A stretch of 64,000 nt of DNA, from assembly GCA_037447335.1 (NCBI GenBank), contig JBBIGV010000008.1, forward strand, positions 1 to 64,000, written 5' to 3'. The notes under the pieces are model-generated. The model had not been told where the DNA came from, searched no databases, and saw only the letters and a program-made list of their open reading frames with translations. Every line of letters starts with the position of its first letter. Position 1 is the first letter of the stretch. Positions 35,085-45,355 of the stretch are shown piece by piece. The stretch is from JBBIGV01 sp037447335 (GTDB lineage Bacteria; Bacteroidota; Ignavibacteria; Ignavibacteriales; Ignavibacteriaceae). A program made the position numbers and the translations under genes.

Positions 35085-35483
35085 TTGAAGCAGTTCAGCC
35101 TGCACCGTAAAGAAAGAATCACAAATAAAAAACAGTTTGATGAAATATATGCTTCAGGTAAAACGGTTTATTCGTCTGACCGGAGGCTTAAAGCTGTTTA
35201 TCATATTTCAGAAGAAGTTGAAAATCCAGGCGTTAAAATGGCAGTTGCTGTATCCAGAAAAGCAGGTAAAGCTTTTTGGAGAAACAGAATAAAAAGACTT
35301 ATCAAAGAAGCCTTCAGGCTTAATAAAGAAATTCTTAAAAGCCCCTGCATAGAAAACCAAACCCTGATTCTTGTCGTTTTTGCCGCTAATTCTTTAAATC
35401 AAAAAAAGAACAGAAAAATTAACCTTAACTTAATAACTACGCCGGTTGTTGATCTTCTGAATAAGCTTAGGAAAAAAATATAG
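35085..35483 (+). CDS. rnpA: ribonuclease P protein component
   Basis: Protein subunit that helps the RNase P RNA mature tRNA 5' ends. 132 residues from a TTG start: FSLHRKERITNKKQFDEIYASGK opens it and the RNR signature region reads AVSRKAGKAFWRNRIKRLIKEAFRLNK. Its stop abuts the yidD start. The order and tight spacing within rpmH-rnpA-yidD-yidC confirm the call. Confidence 0.95.
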   Translation: MKQFSLHRKERITNKKQFDEIYASGKTVYSSDRRLKAVYHISEEVENPGVKMAVAVSRKAGKAFWRNRIKRLIKEAFRLNKEILKSPCIENQTLILVVFAANSLNQKKNRKINLNLITTPVVDLLNKLRKKI

Positions 35484-35693
35484 ATGAAAAGGCTATTCAT
35501 AATATTAATTAAGAGTTACCGGAAAATTATTTCGCCCCTCTTGCCGCCATCATGCAGGTTTTATCCTACTTGTTCTGAATATGGGCTCGAAGCAATTAAT
35601 AAATACGGTGTTGTTCAGGGAAGCATTAAAACCGCCTGGCGGATCTTAAGATGCAATCCCTTCAGCAAAGGCGGGTATGACCCCGTAAATTAA
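35484..35693 (+). CDS. yidD: membrane protein insertion efficiency factor YidD
   Basis: 69-residue protein assisting YidC/Sec-dependent membrane insertion. It has the amphipathic N-terminal helix (LFIILIKSYRKIISPLLPPSC), the invariant CRFYPTCSEY, and the end WRILRCNPFSKGGYDPV. Conserved Cys residues are present. It starts directly after the rnpA stop and ends 11 bp before yidC. Confidence 0.96.
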   Translation: MKRLFIILIKSYRKIISPLLPPSCRFYPTCSEYGLEAINKYGVVQGSIKTAWRILRCNPFSKGGYDPVN

Positions 35694-35704
35694 CGGAAGT
35701 AACA

Positions 35705-37567
35705 ATGGACAGACAAACTACTTTAGCATTTATTTTAATAGGCGCAATTCTCATTTTCTGGCTGTATATGAACTCTCCTTCTCCCGAGGAAATACAGGAA
35801 AGACAAGAAGAGGAAAAAAAAGAACAGGTTGAAACACCATCGGCTATAACAGATGAACCAGTAACGGAAACTCAGCCGGTTCAAACCGATACAGAACCGG
35901 AAGAACAGCTTGGGCAATTCTTTACAGCAATAACCGAACAGGAAGGTGTGATTACTGTTGAAACAGATGAGTCAGTAATTGAATTAACTACCAGGGGCGG
36001 AAGCATAAAAAAATATTTTCTTAAAAAATTCAACAATTGGTACTCTGCCGGTTCAGATAATGATAATGTATATAAAACAGGAGTGCAATTAGTTAATCAT
36101 TGGCTGGGCGGAGGCCCGCATCTTTACTTTGTTACCACCGACGGGAAAGCGATAAATACGGACGACCTTAATTTTTCTACCGAAACACCTGAGCGACGCC
36201 ACGCTCTCTCCGGCGATGATTCATTGCAAATAGTTTTCCGCTACGATGTTGATGATTCAAGGTATATTCAAAAATCCCTTACCTTTTTCGGTGATAAATA
36301 TCATGCCCGCTCAGAAATTGAACTGGTCAGGCTTAACAATGTTATCTCTAATAATGCTTTCGATCTTATCTGGGCTAACGGGATAAATTTTGTTGAAGAA
36401 AATTCGGTTGACGAAGCCAACTACTCAAATGCAAGCGCTTATTACGGCGATGAGCAGGTAATTGTTGATGCTTCTGATGTTGGGAAAGAAATAAGCGAAG
36501 ACTTTACCGGCAAAATAGATTGGATCGGCGTAAGAAATAAGTACTTTGCTGTAATAATGGTGCCGGATAATCCATCCGTTCTCGAAGGCGGGTATATCCG
36601 CGGCAACAGAGAAATAAAAAACGGAATCGATATCCGGGAATTTTACAGCATAAACCTTACCTACCCTTTTAAAAACACTGATTATGAAAAGCATACTTTT
36701 AACGTTTATATTGGTCCGGTTGACTATGATATTCTTAAACAATACGGAAGCAAGCTTGAAGCTATTGTTGACTTCGGAAGTTTCTTTGGATTGCGGTTTA
36801 TAGTAAGACCAATTGCCGAGTACCTGCTTCTGCCACTCTTTACATTTTTGCATTCATTCATCCCGAATTATGGATTAGTAATCATCATCTTCTCATTAAT
36901 TATTAAGATAGTACTTCATCCGCTTACAAAATCAAGTCTCTATTCGATGAAGAAGATGCAGATGCTTCAACCTAAAATAACAGAGCTGAAGGAAAAGTTT
37001 AAAGATGACCCGCAGAAGATGAATAAGGAAACGATGAAGCTGTACTCAACTTACGGTGTAAATCCTATGGGCGGATGCTTACCATTGTTGATGCAAATGC
37101 CGATATTCATTGCCCTCTGGGGGCTGTTCCAGGTCGCTATTGATCTGAGGCAGCAGCCGTTCATATTCTGGATACAGGATTTGTCAAGACCTGATCTTAT
37201 TGCACAGCTTCCATTCCGGCTTCCGATTTTTAATATAGATCAGATTAGCGGACTGGCGCTGCTTATGGGTATAACTACCTTTATACAGCAGAAGATGAGC
37301 ATTAAGGACCCTAAGCAGCAAATGCTTGTTTATATCATGCCGGTCATGCTTACCATTTTGTTTATGAGCTTTCCATCCGGATTAAATCTTTATTATTTTA
37401 TGTTCAACCTGCTATCCATTGCACAGCAATATTACATTAATCATAAACATGACGGAATGGTTCTCGAACCGGTTAAGAATCCTAAAAAGAAGCAGGGATT
37501 TATGGCGCGAATGATGGAAGCAGCCGAACAAAGAGCAAAAGCACAGCAGCAGCGTAAAAAGAAATAA
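35705..37567 (+). CDS. yidC: membrane protein insertase YidC
   Basis: Oxa1-family insertase of the inner membrane. The 620 residues begin with a membrane helix (ILIGAILIFWLYMNSPSP), then an acidic Glu/Gln-rich stretch, a large periplasmic beta domain (about 65-345), and the conserved C-terminal five-helix core from about 375: GLVIIIFSLIIKIVLHPLT, GGCLPLLMQMPIFIALWGLF and the FPSGLNLYYFMFN segment. The C-terminal tail is Lys/Gln-rich, as expected for ribosome contact. It ends the rpmH operon; a GCAGAAG/CTTCTGC hairpin without a T run follows. Confidence 0.96.
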   Translation: MDRQTTLAFILIGAILIFWLYMNSPSPEEIQERQEEEKKEQVETPSAITDEPVTETQPVQTDTEPEEQLGQFFTAITEQEGVITVETDESVIELTTRGGSIKKYFLKKFNNWYSAGSDNDNVYKTGVQLVNHWLGGGPHLYFVTTDGKAINTDDLNFSTETPERRHALSGDDSLQIVFRYDVDDSRYIQKSLTFFGDKYHARSEIELVRLNNVISNNAFDLIWANGINFVEENSVDEANYSNASAYYGDEQVIVDASDVGKEISEDFTGKIDWIGVRNKYFAVIMVPDNPSVLEGGYIRGNREIKNGIDIREFYSINLTYPFKNTDYEKHTFNVYIGPVDYDILKQYGSKLEAIVDFGSFFGLRFIVRPIAEYLLLPLFTFLHSFIPNYGLVIIIFSLIIKIVLHPLTKSSLYSMKKMQMLQPKITELKEKFKDDPQKMNKETMKLYSTYGVNPMGGCLPLLMQMPIFIALWGLFQVAIDLRQQPFIFWIQDLSRPDLIAQLPFRLPIFNIDQISGLALLMGITTFIQQKMSIKDPKQQMLVYIMPVMLTILFMSFPSGLNLYYFMFNLLSIAQQYYINHKHDGMVLEPVKNPKKKQGFMARMMEAAEQRAKAQQQRKKK

Positions 37568-37607
37568 ATTAAGCAGAAGTTTTTTCTTTCTTCTGCGGAG
37601 ATTATAA

Positions 37608-40307
37608 ATGAAATATCTTCTGAAAATATATCTCCTGATATTTTTTCTGCCGCTTAATATCCACGCACAGAATTCCAACATCTATTCAGTTGAAACAAGA
37701 ACAAAGAATTTAGCCTTTGGCTTAACAGAACAAGTACCCGCTGCCAGACCAATAATCGGTTTAGCATTAAGCGGCGGCGGCTCAAGAGGGTTATCACAAA
37801 TAGGGGTGCTGCGCGCATTGAATGAGGCAGACCTGCCGATTGATATTATCGTCGGTACAAGCATGGGCAGTATTGTCGGAGGATTATATGCCTCCGGGTA
37901 TTCACTCGATGAACTTGATTCAATTGCAGCTTTTACCGACTGGGATGCTTTACTTGCATCCGACAGGCTGACCAACCGAGGGGAGTTGTTTGTTGATCAA
38001 AAAATTACTGAAGACAAATCTGTATTTACACTGCGTCTCGACGGCTTTGTACCGGTACTACCCACCGCAATTATTACGGGACAGAAATTATCAAACTATC
38101 TTAATCTCTTAACACTCGGTGCGCCAATATCGCTCAAAGAAAACTTTGATGATTTAAGAATACCATTCAGAGCAGTCTGTACAAATCTTGTTACCGGCGA
38201 GCCGGTAGTCTTAAAATCCGGCGCGCTTAGCCAGGCATTAAGAGCAAGTTCAAGCGTATCCTTTCTTCTTTCACCTGTTAAAGTTGATTCGCTTATTCTG
38301 GTTGACGGCGGGCTGGTTGCTAACATTCCGGTACGGATGGTTAAAGATGAAGGAAGCGATTTTATTATTGCTGTTAATACTACAAGCACACTTTACGATG
38401 AATCCGAACTTCATCTCCCATGGATAGTTGCCGACCAGGTTGTAAGCATACCTATGATGCATCTGAACACAACACAATTAATTGATGCGGATTTTACAAT
38501 TCTACCTCTTCAAACACGCAAATCTGCTTCAGATTTCAGTAATATTTCAGATATTTTAACAGAAGGATATCAGAACACCCTGCAGCTTCTCTCAAAATTA
38601 AAAGAAAGTGTCGATTCGCTTTACACTTCACGACTTAATTATGAACCACTTTGCTTCAGGAACATTGTAATCGATACGGAGGAAGACTCACCGGTTTATC
38701 CTCTTCTGAAAAAATATAAACAAAAAGATTCAGTCTCTCACAGAGAAATATTATTTGATCTGAACCGGATGTTTGATTCAGGCTTGTATGATTCCCTTTC
38801 TGTTGAAATAACAGAGCACGAAGACTCAACCATACTCAAATATGTCTTCGTCTCTAAGCCTCTTATCCGGAAGATTGAATCGAAAGGCATTACAGTAATT
38901 GACCAGGCACAAAAAAATGCTGTCTTGAATTCACTGATTCTTAAGCCGTTCATAGCGGCAGATGTTGAAGAGATGCTTCTGAAAATTCTCAGGTTGTATA
39001 ATGCTGACGGATACTCGCTTGCTGAAATAACAAAGGTACGATTTGAAAGAACAACGGGAACACTAACTTTTGAAGTGGACGAAGGAAAAATTCTCTCTGT
39101 AGCAGTTGAAGGAAATGAAAGCACTAACACATCGGTCATTTTACGTGAAATACCGATTAAAGCCGGGAGCTTCTTTTCAATAACAAATATTGAGCAAGCG
39201 CTAACGAATCTTCGCAGCACAAATTTGTTCGAAGATGTTGTCCTCTCGGTTCGTCAGAAAAAAGACGGGAACGAACTTGTTGTGAACGTAAGAGAGAAGG
39301 TATCGAGTTTATTAAGGGTAGGCTTCCGTGTTGATGATGAAAAGAAAGCACAGATCAGTTTGGATATTCGTGATGAAAATCTTTTCGGAAGCGGTACAGA
39401 GGCAGGATTTATTTTTTATGGAGTAACCAGAACACGAGGTTACATACTTGAGCACAGGTCTAACAGGATATTTGATACTTATCTTACATACCGGATAAAT
39501 GCTTTTTACCGGTTTAACGATGTGTTTGCCTACACCGAAGCCCCGACTTCATCAGACAGGCGGTTCTCAAGAATTCAATTTGGCGAATACAGGCAAGTAT
39601 ATTACGGCGCTTCTGTGGCTGTCGGTACGCAGGTGGAAAGGTTTGGCAATCTTATTATTGAAGGCGCATATCAGTTTGATGAATTAAAAAATAAAATTTC
39701 CACCCCTATATCCCCATCGAAGATTAAGATCGTCAGCCTTAAGGTCAGCTCTACAGTAGATACTCAGAACAAATATCCGTATCCTACAAGCGGCATTTAT
39801 TTTTCCGGTTTCTATGAAACAGCACAAACAGTTTTAGGCGGGGATGTTGGTTACACGAATATAGGTGTAGAATATAAGAACTACTTAACTTTTTTATCGG
39901 ATCATACAATTTCACCAAGAATTACGATGGGGTTTGGTGATAAAACACTGCCGCTTAGCAGGCAATATTCATTAGGCGGGCAGGATATGTTTTTCGGTAT
40001 GAGAGAAGATGAATTCCGTGGAAGGCAGTTGTTTCTAACTTCACTTGAATACAGGTTCAGGCTACCCTTCAAATTATTCTTCGACACTTATTTCAAGTTA
40101 AGATATGACCTTGGCAACGCATGGGAAATTCAGGACCAGATCAGGTTCAAAGACCTGCGACATGGTGTTGGTGCAACACTTTCATTCGATACACCGATTG
40201 GACCGGCAAACTTTTCTGTGGGAAGGAGTTTTTTGTTTAAGGGCAATTTACCGGGCAATCCCATTAGCACTGGCGATATTCTTTTCTATTTTTCGATCGG
40301 GTATTAA
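37608..40307 (+). CDS. patatin-like phospholipase fused to POTRA and Omp85-type barrel
   Basis: 899-residue outer-membrane protein. After a signal peptide (1-20) comes a patatin domain (about 47-290): oxyanion-hole GGGSRG (56-61), nucleophile S85 in GTSMG, and catalytic D233 in VDGGL. POTRA-like repeats follow (about 350-590), then a BamA/D15-like C-terminal barrel (about 595-899) ending in a beta strand with terminal aromatic residues. This is the PlpD-type (type Vd) layout, in which the barrel exports or anchors the lipase. It is preceded by GCGGAG. The 3' end overlaps convergent glgA by 4 bp. Lipid substrates are unknown. Confidence 0.88.
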   Translation: MKYLLKIYLLIFFLPLNIHAQNSNIYSVETRTKNLAFGLTEQVPAARPIIGLALSGGGSRGLSQIGVLRALNEADLPIDIIVGTSMGSIVGGLYASGYSLDELDSIAAFTDWDALLASDRLTNRGELFVDQKITEDKSVFTLRLDGFVPVLPTAIITGQKLSNYLNLLTLGAPISLKENFDDLRIPFRAVCTNLVTGEPVVLKSGALSQALRASSSVSFLLSPVKVDSLILVDGGLVANIPVRMVKDEGSDFIIAVNTTSTLYDESELHLPWIVADQVVSIPMMHLNTTQLIDADFTILPLQTRKSASDFSNISDILTEGYQNTLQLLSKLKESVDSLYTSRLNYEPLCFRNIVIDTEEDSPVYPLLKKYKQKDSVSHREILFDLNRMFDSGLYDSLSVEITEHEDSTILKYVFVSKPLIRKIESKGITVIDQAQKNAVLNSLILKPFIAADVEEMLLKILRLYNADGYSLAEITKVRFERTTGTLTFEVDEGKILSVAVEGNESTNTSVILREIPIKAGSFFSITNIEQALTNLRSTNLFEDVVLSVRQKKDGNELVVNVREKVSSLLRVGFRVDDEKKAQISLDIRDENLFGSGTEAGFIFYGVTRTRGYILEHRSNRIFDTYLTYRINAFYRFNDVFAYTEAPTSSDRRFSRIQFGEYRQVYYGASVAVGTQVERFGNLIIEGAYQFDELKNKISTPISPSKIKIVSLKVSSTVDTQNKYPYPTSGIYFSGFYETAQTVLGGDVGYTNIGVEYKNYLTFLSDHTISPRITMGFGDKTLPLSRQYSLGGQDMFFGMREDEFRGRQLFLTSLEYRFRLPFKLFFDTYFKLRYDLGNAWEIQDQIRFKDLRHGVGATLSFDTPIGPANFSVGRSFLFKGNLPGNPISTGDILFYFSIGY

Positions 40308-41779
40308 CCAACTGATTTTCTTTTTGCAGTTGCAAGATCGTAAATCTTCATGTAATCCAATGCAGATCTTTCCCATGAAAAATCCATCATCATTCCGTTT
40401 CTCTGAATTTTTTGCCACACTTCCTTATCATGAAAAGTATCTATGGCTCTCCTTACGGTTGAATAAAGAGCAAATGGGGTTGCATCATTAAAAGAAAAAC
40501 CAGTACCCGATTCAAAACCGTAATTTTTAAATTCATGCCAGTCAAAAACTGTATCGGCAAGCCCGCCGGTTTTTCTTACTATAGGTACGGTTCCATACCT
40601 TAGGCTGTAAATCTGGTTAAGCCCGCAAGGTTCATAATGCGATGGCATAAGGAACATATCAGCCCCGGCTTCAATAAGATGTGAGAGTTCTGTATTGAAA
40701 CCGATATAAGTGCCAAATTTTCCCGGGAAGGCATGTGCAAGCGACCTGAACAAATCTTCAAATCTTTCTTCACCGCTTCCGAGAACAATCCATTGTGCAT
40801 CAAGGCTCATAAGTTCGTTTGCAGCTTTAGCGATAAGATCAAAGCCTTTTTGACCAACAAGTCGCGAAACCAATCCTATCAGCGGAGTATTCTGATCAAA
40901 CGGGATATTAAAATGTTTCAGCAGGAACTCCTTATTCTTTTTTTTCCCGGAAAGATCATTAACAGAATAATTAAAAGGTAAATACTTGTCCGTTTCAGGA
41001 TCCCACATATTGTAATCAACCCCGTTAATTATTCCGTAAAGGTCTTTGACACGGGATTTGAGAATGCGTTCCATTCCCGCACCGTATTCAGGAGTAAGGA
41101 TTTCTTTTGCATAAGTGCTGCTAACAGTGCTGATGATCTCGGAAAACAATATTCCTGCTTTCATAAAAGAAACGGAGCCTTCAAGCTCAACGGACCCGTT
41201 CGGAAAAAAGTAATCGCCGCGCAATTCCGCTTTGAACATAGCTGACACATCGAACCTTCCCTGGTAGCCAACGTTGTGAATGGTATAAACAACGGCAGTC
41301 TGATCAAAAATTTTATCCCAGTTGTAATTATCTTTTATGTAAAGAGGAATAAGCCCGGTTTGCCAGTCATTACAATGAATTATGTCGGGTTTCCACTGTA
41401 AGCGCTGGAGGGTTTCTATAACCGCTTTGCAGAATAAAATAAATCTTTCATCTTCATCCCTGTCGTTAGTATAAAGATTTCCACGGTGGAAGTAATGCGG
41501 GCAGTCAATAAAATAAACTTCAACGTTTGAGTTATTAAGATTTGCCTGATGAATATGCACCGAGCGTACATGACCGGCAACGCGTATCGGCATTTCACCA
41601 ACCCCCCAGTTGTAGTGCAGCCCGAAGCGGGATTCATCTATAATATTATATTTTGGAATGAACAGCTTGACTTCGCAGCCAAGATTTTCAAGCGCTTTTG
41701 GCAGTGAGCCTGCAACATCTGCAAGCCCGCCGGTTTTTGCATACGGGACAGCTTCTGTAGATACAAATGCAATTTTCAT
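40304..41779 (-). CDS. glgA: glycogen synthase
   Basis: GT5 glycosyltransferase that extends alpha-1,4-glucan chains from ADP-glucose. 491 residues with the ADP-glucose-binding KTGGLADVAGSLP (15-27), IIHCNDWQTGLIP near 135, GLVSRLVGQKGFDLI, and the second nucleotide motif PSHYEPCGLNQIYSLRYGTVPIVRKTGGLADTV. No other glg gene is in the window, so it is a lone glycogen gene here. Confidence 0.95.
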   Translation of the reverse strand: MKIAFVSTEAVPYAKTGGLADVAGSLPKALENLGCEVKLFIPKYNIIDESRFGLHYNWGVGEMPIRVAGHVRSVHIHQANLNNSNVEVYFIDCPHYFHRGNLYTNDRDEDERFILFCKAVIETLQRLQWKPDIIHCNDWQTGLIPLYIKDNYNWDKIFDQTAVVYTIHNVGYQGRFDVSAMFKAELRGDYFFPNGSVELEGSVSFMKAGILFSEIISTVSSTYAKEILTPEYGAGMERILKSRVKDLYGIINGVDYNMWDPETDKYLPFNYSVNDLSGKKKNKEFLLKHFNIPFDQNTPLIGLVSRLVGQKGFDLIAKAANELMSLDAQWIVLGSGEERFEDLFRSLAHAFPGKFGTYIGFNTELSHLIEAGADMFLMPSHYEPCGLNQIYSLRYGTVPIVRKTGGLADTVFDWHEFKNYGFESGTGFSFNDATPFALYSTVRRAIDTFHDKEVWQKIQRNGMMMDFSWERSALDYMKIYDLATAKRKSVG

Positions 41780-42168
41780 GTTTTTCAGATTCTTCTTTTA
41801 ATTTGATTCTATTCCCTGATTAATTTTGATTACGTTATAAATCTTTGATGCTGATTGGATGGAGGGCAGTTCATCCTTTGACTGGCAGATAAAAATCCGT
41901 GAGTAAATATGTACTGTAAAATTCTAATCAATATTATTTAAGAAAATATTCCGCTCTCTCTTTGGCTCTTTGAGTCTTCTCTATGTAACTCCGCGTAATA
42001 TCTTTAATTAAACTTAAAAATGCAGACAATACCGGACTCCACAGGCTGCACTTACAAATTCTAAATATCTTCTGTTAAATATTATTAAATAATTGTTTTA
42101 ATTTCAAACGGAAGTTTTATCAAAATAGTAAAAATAATTTTTCAATTAGTTTAATTAAGGATAATAAT
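41780..42168. other. intergenic region, nothing recognised
   Basis: 389 AT-rich bases between the divergent glgA and hydrolase genes. A short inverted repeat (AATATT/AATATT at about 41930-41950) is present. No open frame, clear promoter box or RNA structure stood out. Confidence 0.4.
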
Positions 42169-42954
42169 ATGAACGATATGGTTAACGGCATTAAAGTTTT
42201 TACAAAAGGCGATAAGTCGAATACAGCAATAGTTTTCCTGCACGGATTTCCCTACGATCATTTTATGTGGGATGAACAGGTTGACCTTTTAAGCGAAAAA
42301 TATTTTTGTATTACGTACGATATCAGGGGATTAGGGCAATCCCCCGCAGGCGATGGCCAGTATACAATTGAATCAATGGCAGATGATCTTTTCTCCGTTG
42401 CAGATCATTTTGGATTGGATAAATTTATTTTATGCGGACTATCCATGGGTGGTTATATTTCGCTGCGGGCGTTAGAAAGAGAGCCTGAACGTTTTAAGGC
42501 AGCAATATTGCTCGATACTAAATCAGGCGCAGATAATAACGAAGCAAAAATAAAAAGGGCGATGGGCGTAAAGTCCATCAGCACAGAAGGAGTTGAAAAT
42601 TTAATTAATGCTTTTGTTCCTAATTGTTTTGCGGAAGAGTCAAAGCAATTACCTGTTTATATTGAAACACTTTCACGCGCATTAAAATCTGATCCGGTTG
42701 GAGTGAAGGGTTGCCTTATTGCTATGGCTGCAAGAACAGATACAACTGAAAGTCTTTCAAAACTTGAGATGCCTGTATTGATTGGCTGCGGTGAAAAAGA
42801 TACATTAACTCCTCCGCCGGTAATGAAAGAAATGTCTGACAGAGTAAAAAGCTCAGAATATTTTATTGTTCCGGGTTCGGGACATATGAGTCCGATTGAA
42901 AATCCTGGCTTCGTAAACGATAAAATAAAATATTTTTTGGAAAAGCTTCCTTAA
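42169..42954 (+). CDS. alpha/beta hydrolase
   Basis: 261-residue cytosolic hydrolase. The fold shows VFLHGFPYD near 22 (oxyanion hole), the nucleophile S92 in CGLSMGG, the acid Asp in GCGEKDTLTPP near 214, and His in GSGHMSPIENP near 242. The core matches generic esterase, lactonase or 3-oxoadipate enol-lactonase-like members; the substrate cannot be set. It is a single gene ended by a hairpin at 42979-43002. Confidence 0.87.
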   Translation: MNDMVNGIKVFTKGDKSNTAIVFLHGFPYDHFMWDEQVDLLSEKYFCITYDIRGLGQSPAGDGQYTIESMADDLFSVADHFGLDKFILCGLSMGGYISLRALEREPERFKAAILLDTKSGADNNEAKIKRAMGVKSISTEGVENLINAFVPNCFAEESKQLPVYIETLSRALKSDPVGVKGCLIAMAARTDTTESLSKLEMPVLIGCGEKDTLTPPPVMKEMSDRVKSSEYFIVPGSGHMSPIENPGFVNDKIKYFLEKLP

Positions 42955-42978
42955 CGGTAAAGGTCGTACTAAATAAAA

Positions 42979-43002
42979 AGGCTGCCTGATTCAGACAGCC
43001 TC
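42979..43002. terminator. hairpin terminator between convergent genes
   Basis: AGGCTG (42979-42984) pairs with CAGCCT (42997-43002), with a further CTGA/TCAG pairing inside. AATAAAA precedes it and TCTTATTAAA follows. It separates the hydrolase from the convergent subtilase gene and could act on both strands. Confidence 0.65.
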
Positions 43003-43029
43003 TTATTAAAAAACAGCAAACGAAATTTT

Positions 43030-45276
43030 TTATTTCAGGAATATCATCTTCTTTGATTCAATAAAAGTTCCATTGCTTCCGGTAGCTTGCAGCTGGTAAA
43101 TATATGCGCCAGACGGTAAACCGGTCGCATCAAAATAATATTTGTGGTATCCGGGTTCTTTAGCCATATTAACCAGAGTTGATATCTGTTCACCAAGAAT
43201 GGAATAAACAATTATCTTTACTTCTGCTCTTTCAGAAAGCGAGTATTCAATAATTGTCATAGGATTGAACGGATTAGGATAATTCTGCATCAGGGAAAAC
43301 TCTGAGGGGTAAGAAACCTCAACAGAAACTTCCTGAGAATATTCAAAGCTGCCGTCAAAATCTTTTTGTTTCAGACGATAGAAATATATACCCGGCTGAA
43401 GCTGCTTGTCGGCGTAAGTATATTCCTGCAGCTCGGTGGTGGTTCCGGCGCCCTGAACAAAACTAACCGGCGCATAAGGTGATTTACCGAATTCATTGTG
43501 CAGGAATGCACGCTGCACTTCAAACCCTTCATTGTTGATTTCCGTTGCAGTTGACCATTTAAGAATTACGTCGTCTCTGACAATATCAACGCTGAATGAA
43601 GTGAGTTCAACAGGGATTTCATTAACAGCCTGTGTGTAAGCGTCGAACGCATCTACTCTGCCTGCACCGTAGCGATTATCTTTACCCGGATCGCCTTTTT
43701 CGACTGCCGTTAACTGAAGTATACGGCTTACATCGGAAGGCTCAAGGAAAGGATTAGCTCCTAACATAAGTGCAATTGTGCCGGCAAGGTGGGGTGTTGC
43801 GCCGGATGTTCCACTGAATGACTGGTAAGTTCCATTCAATCCGGTTGAAGTTGTTCCGTTACCCGGGGCTGCAACATCAGGTTTAATTAATCCCATTGAA
43901 CCGGGCTGTGTTTGATATGGATAATCCCGATATTGCGGCGGCATAACGTATGGATATGTGGGATGTATTTGCTGGATGTTTTCCCATGCTGCCGGTCCAT
44001 ATGGTGAGCTTGAAACAATTACATCAGTACTTGCAAGAACATTAGCAGAGCCGATAACAGCGCTTACACCACCAACCAGGGTTTGATCGGGGTGAACCCA
44101 TGGTCCTGGCACATTACCGGGTGCGGAAATGTTGTAAGGTATAGGAGCACTGCCCAGGCTGTTACCATCATTACTTGTTGAGTTGGTATGAATAACTCCG
44201 GCGGCTAGTACCATATCGGAAGTTTGTCTGAACATCGGGTAGTTCGGTTTAGGATTGAAGTACCACTTATAACTGAGCGAGCTGGTAATAACGTCTGCAC
44301 CTTTATTAACGGCATATTGTTGTGCAAGCCAATGCTGGGATTCGCCGCTGGGTTTAAGTGCCATGACTTTTGCACCGGGAGCTACTCCTGTTTGTGTTCC
44401 CAGCGTACCGTAGCCGGCAACAATTCCTGCGGTTGCAGTGCCGTGGCTGCTACCGGAAATAAGATCATTATTATTACCTGACCAGTTCCAACCGACAAGA
44501 TCATTAATCAGACCATTTCCGTCATCATCAATTCCATTAAGGTCGCCAGGATCCAAAACCCAGGCAGAGCCGTTCCAGATAATGGTTCTTCCGTTACCGT
44601 TGGCATCTTCACCAAGATTTTGCCAGATATTGTTTACAAGGTCCGGATGACGCCAGTCCGTTCCTGTATCAATATTTGCAACAAGAACACCTGTACCACT
44701 ATCACCCGCTGCCCACACAAGGGGCGCACGTATCAATGTTAAACCCGGCTGAGGCGCTAACATAGGCTCAACAACTATGTTGTTTTCTGTATTAAATGTA
44801 GTAATGCCGTTGTCATCTGTAAGCTCCTCTATTGAGTACTGTTTATCGTAGTGGATGCTTTCAATATTGCTGAATAATCCGGCTAATTCAGTTATTGCCG
44901 ATTTAACAGCGCGCAAAGAGATAACATTTATAAGCCAGTTGTACTGAACGTTATCAACTCTTTTGTCAACGTGCAGGATCTTTAAGTGATCCCTGATCTC
45001 ACGCTGACTAACATCAGCATACTCTTTAAGAATACGCACAACCTCTTCCCTTTTAGCTTTACGGGAAAGACTATACGTGCGGTTTTGGAGGTCGGCATAC
45101 GTTATTCTGTCTTTCAGAACAATGTAAGCATCAATGAATTCATTATCCGCACTCGAATTCATTACATTCTGTAAATAAGGATGAATAACCGCAGGAGCTT
45201 CCTGCGCTAATATATCAGTCCTTAGCAGAGAGAAGATGGTTAGTAAAAAGAACAAAAACAGAAGCTTTGATTTCAT
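43030..45276 (-). CDS. secreted S8 subtilisin-like protease with type IX sorting tail
   Basis: 748 residues: signal peptide (1-24), an inhibitor-like propeptide (about 40-150), then an S8 domain with Asp in NIDTGTDWRHPD near 203, His in SSHGTATAGI near 277, and Ser in SGTSGATPHLAG near 488. The Ser motif has Gly where GTSMA is usual. A beta domain (about 550-650) and a C-terminal YPNPFNPMT sorting domain (about 660-748) follow. The last is the signal for type IX secretion and surface attachment. It is the downstream member of a tandem pair of subtilases. Role: extracellular protein degradation, inferred. Confidence 0.88.
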   Translation of the reverse strand: MKSKLLFLFFLLTIFSLLRTDILAQEAPAVIHPYLQNVMNSSADNEFIDAYIVLKDRITYADLQNRTYSLSRKAKREEVVRILKEYADVSQREIRDHLKILHVDKRVDNVQYNWLINVISLRAVKSAITELAGLFSNIESIHYDKQYSIEELTDDNGITTFNTENNIVVEPMLAPQPGLTLIRAPLVWAAGDSGTGVLVANIDTGTDWRHPDLVNNIWQNLGEDANGNGRTIIWNGSAWVLDPGDLNGIDDDGNGLINDLVGWNWSGNNNDLISGSSHGTATAGIVAGYGTLGTQTGVAPGAKVMALKPSGESQHWLAQQYAVNKGADVITSSLSYKWYFNPKPNYPMFRQTSDMVLAAGVIHTNSTSNDGNSLGSAPIPYNISAPGNVPGPWVHPDQTLVGGVSAVIGSANVLASTDVIVSSSPYGPAAWENIQQIHPTYPYVMPPQYRDYPYQTQPGSMGLIKPDVAAPGNGTTSTGLNGTYQSFSGTSGATPHLAGTIALMLGANPFLEPSDVSRILQLTAVEKGDPGKDNRYGAGRVDAFDAYTQAVNEIPVELTSFSVDIVRDDVILKWSTATEINNEGFEVQRAFLHNEFGKSPYAPVSFVQGAGTTTELQEYTYADKQLQPGIYFYRLKQKDFDGSFEYSQEVSVEVSYPSEFSLMQNYPNPFNPMTIIEYSLSERAEVKIIVYSILGEQISTLVNMAKEPGYHKYYFDATGLPSGAYIYQLQATGSNGTFIESKKMIFLK

Positions 45277-45355
45277 AATTGCTTCCTTTCAGTTTGTTGG
45301 TAGATCATATAATTAGATTTTATCATTCTAATTTATTAATTGTGATTGAACACTT

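Noticed and set aside
37573..37596. Hairpin GCAGAAG/CTTCTGC after yidC as a terminator
   Set aside because: No T run follows; it ends in GGAG of the next gene's ribosome binding site, so a terminator is not supported.
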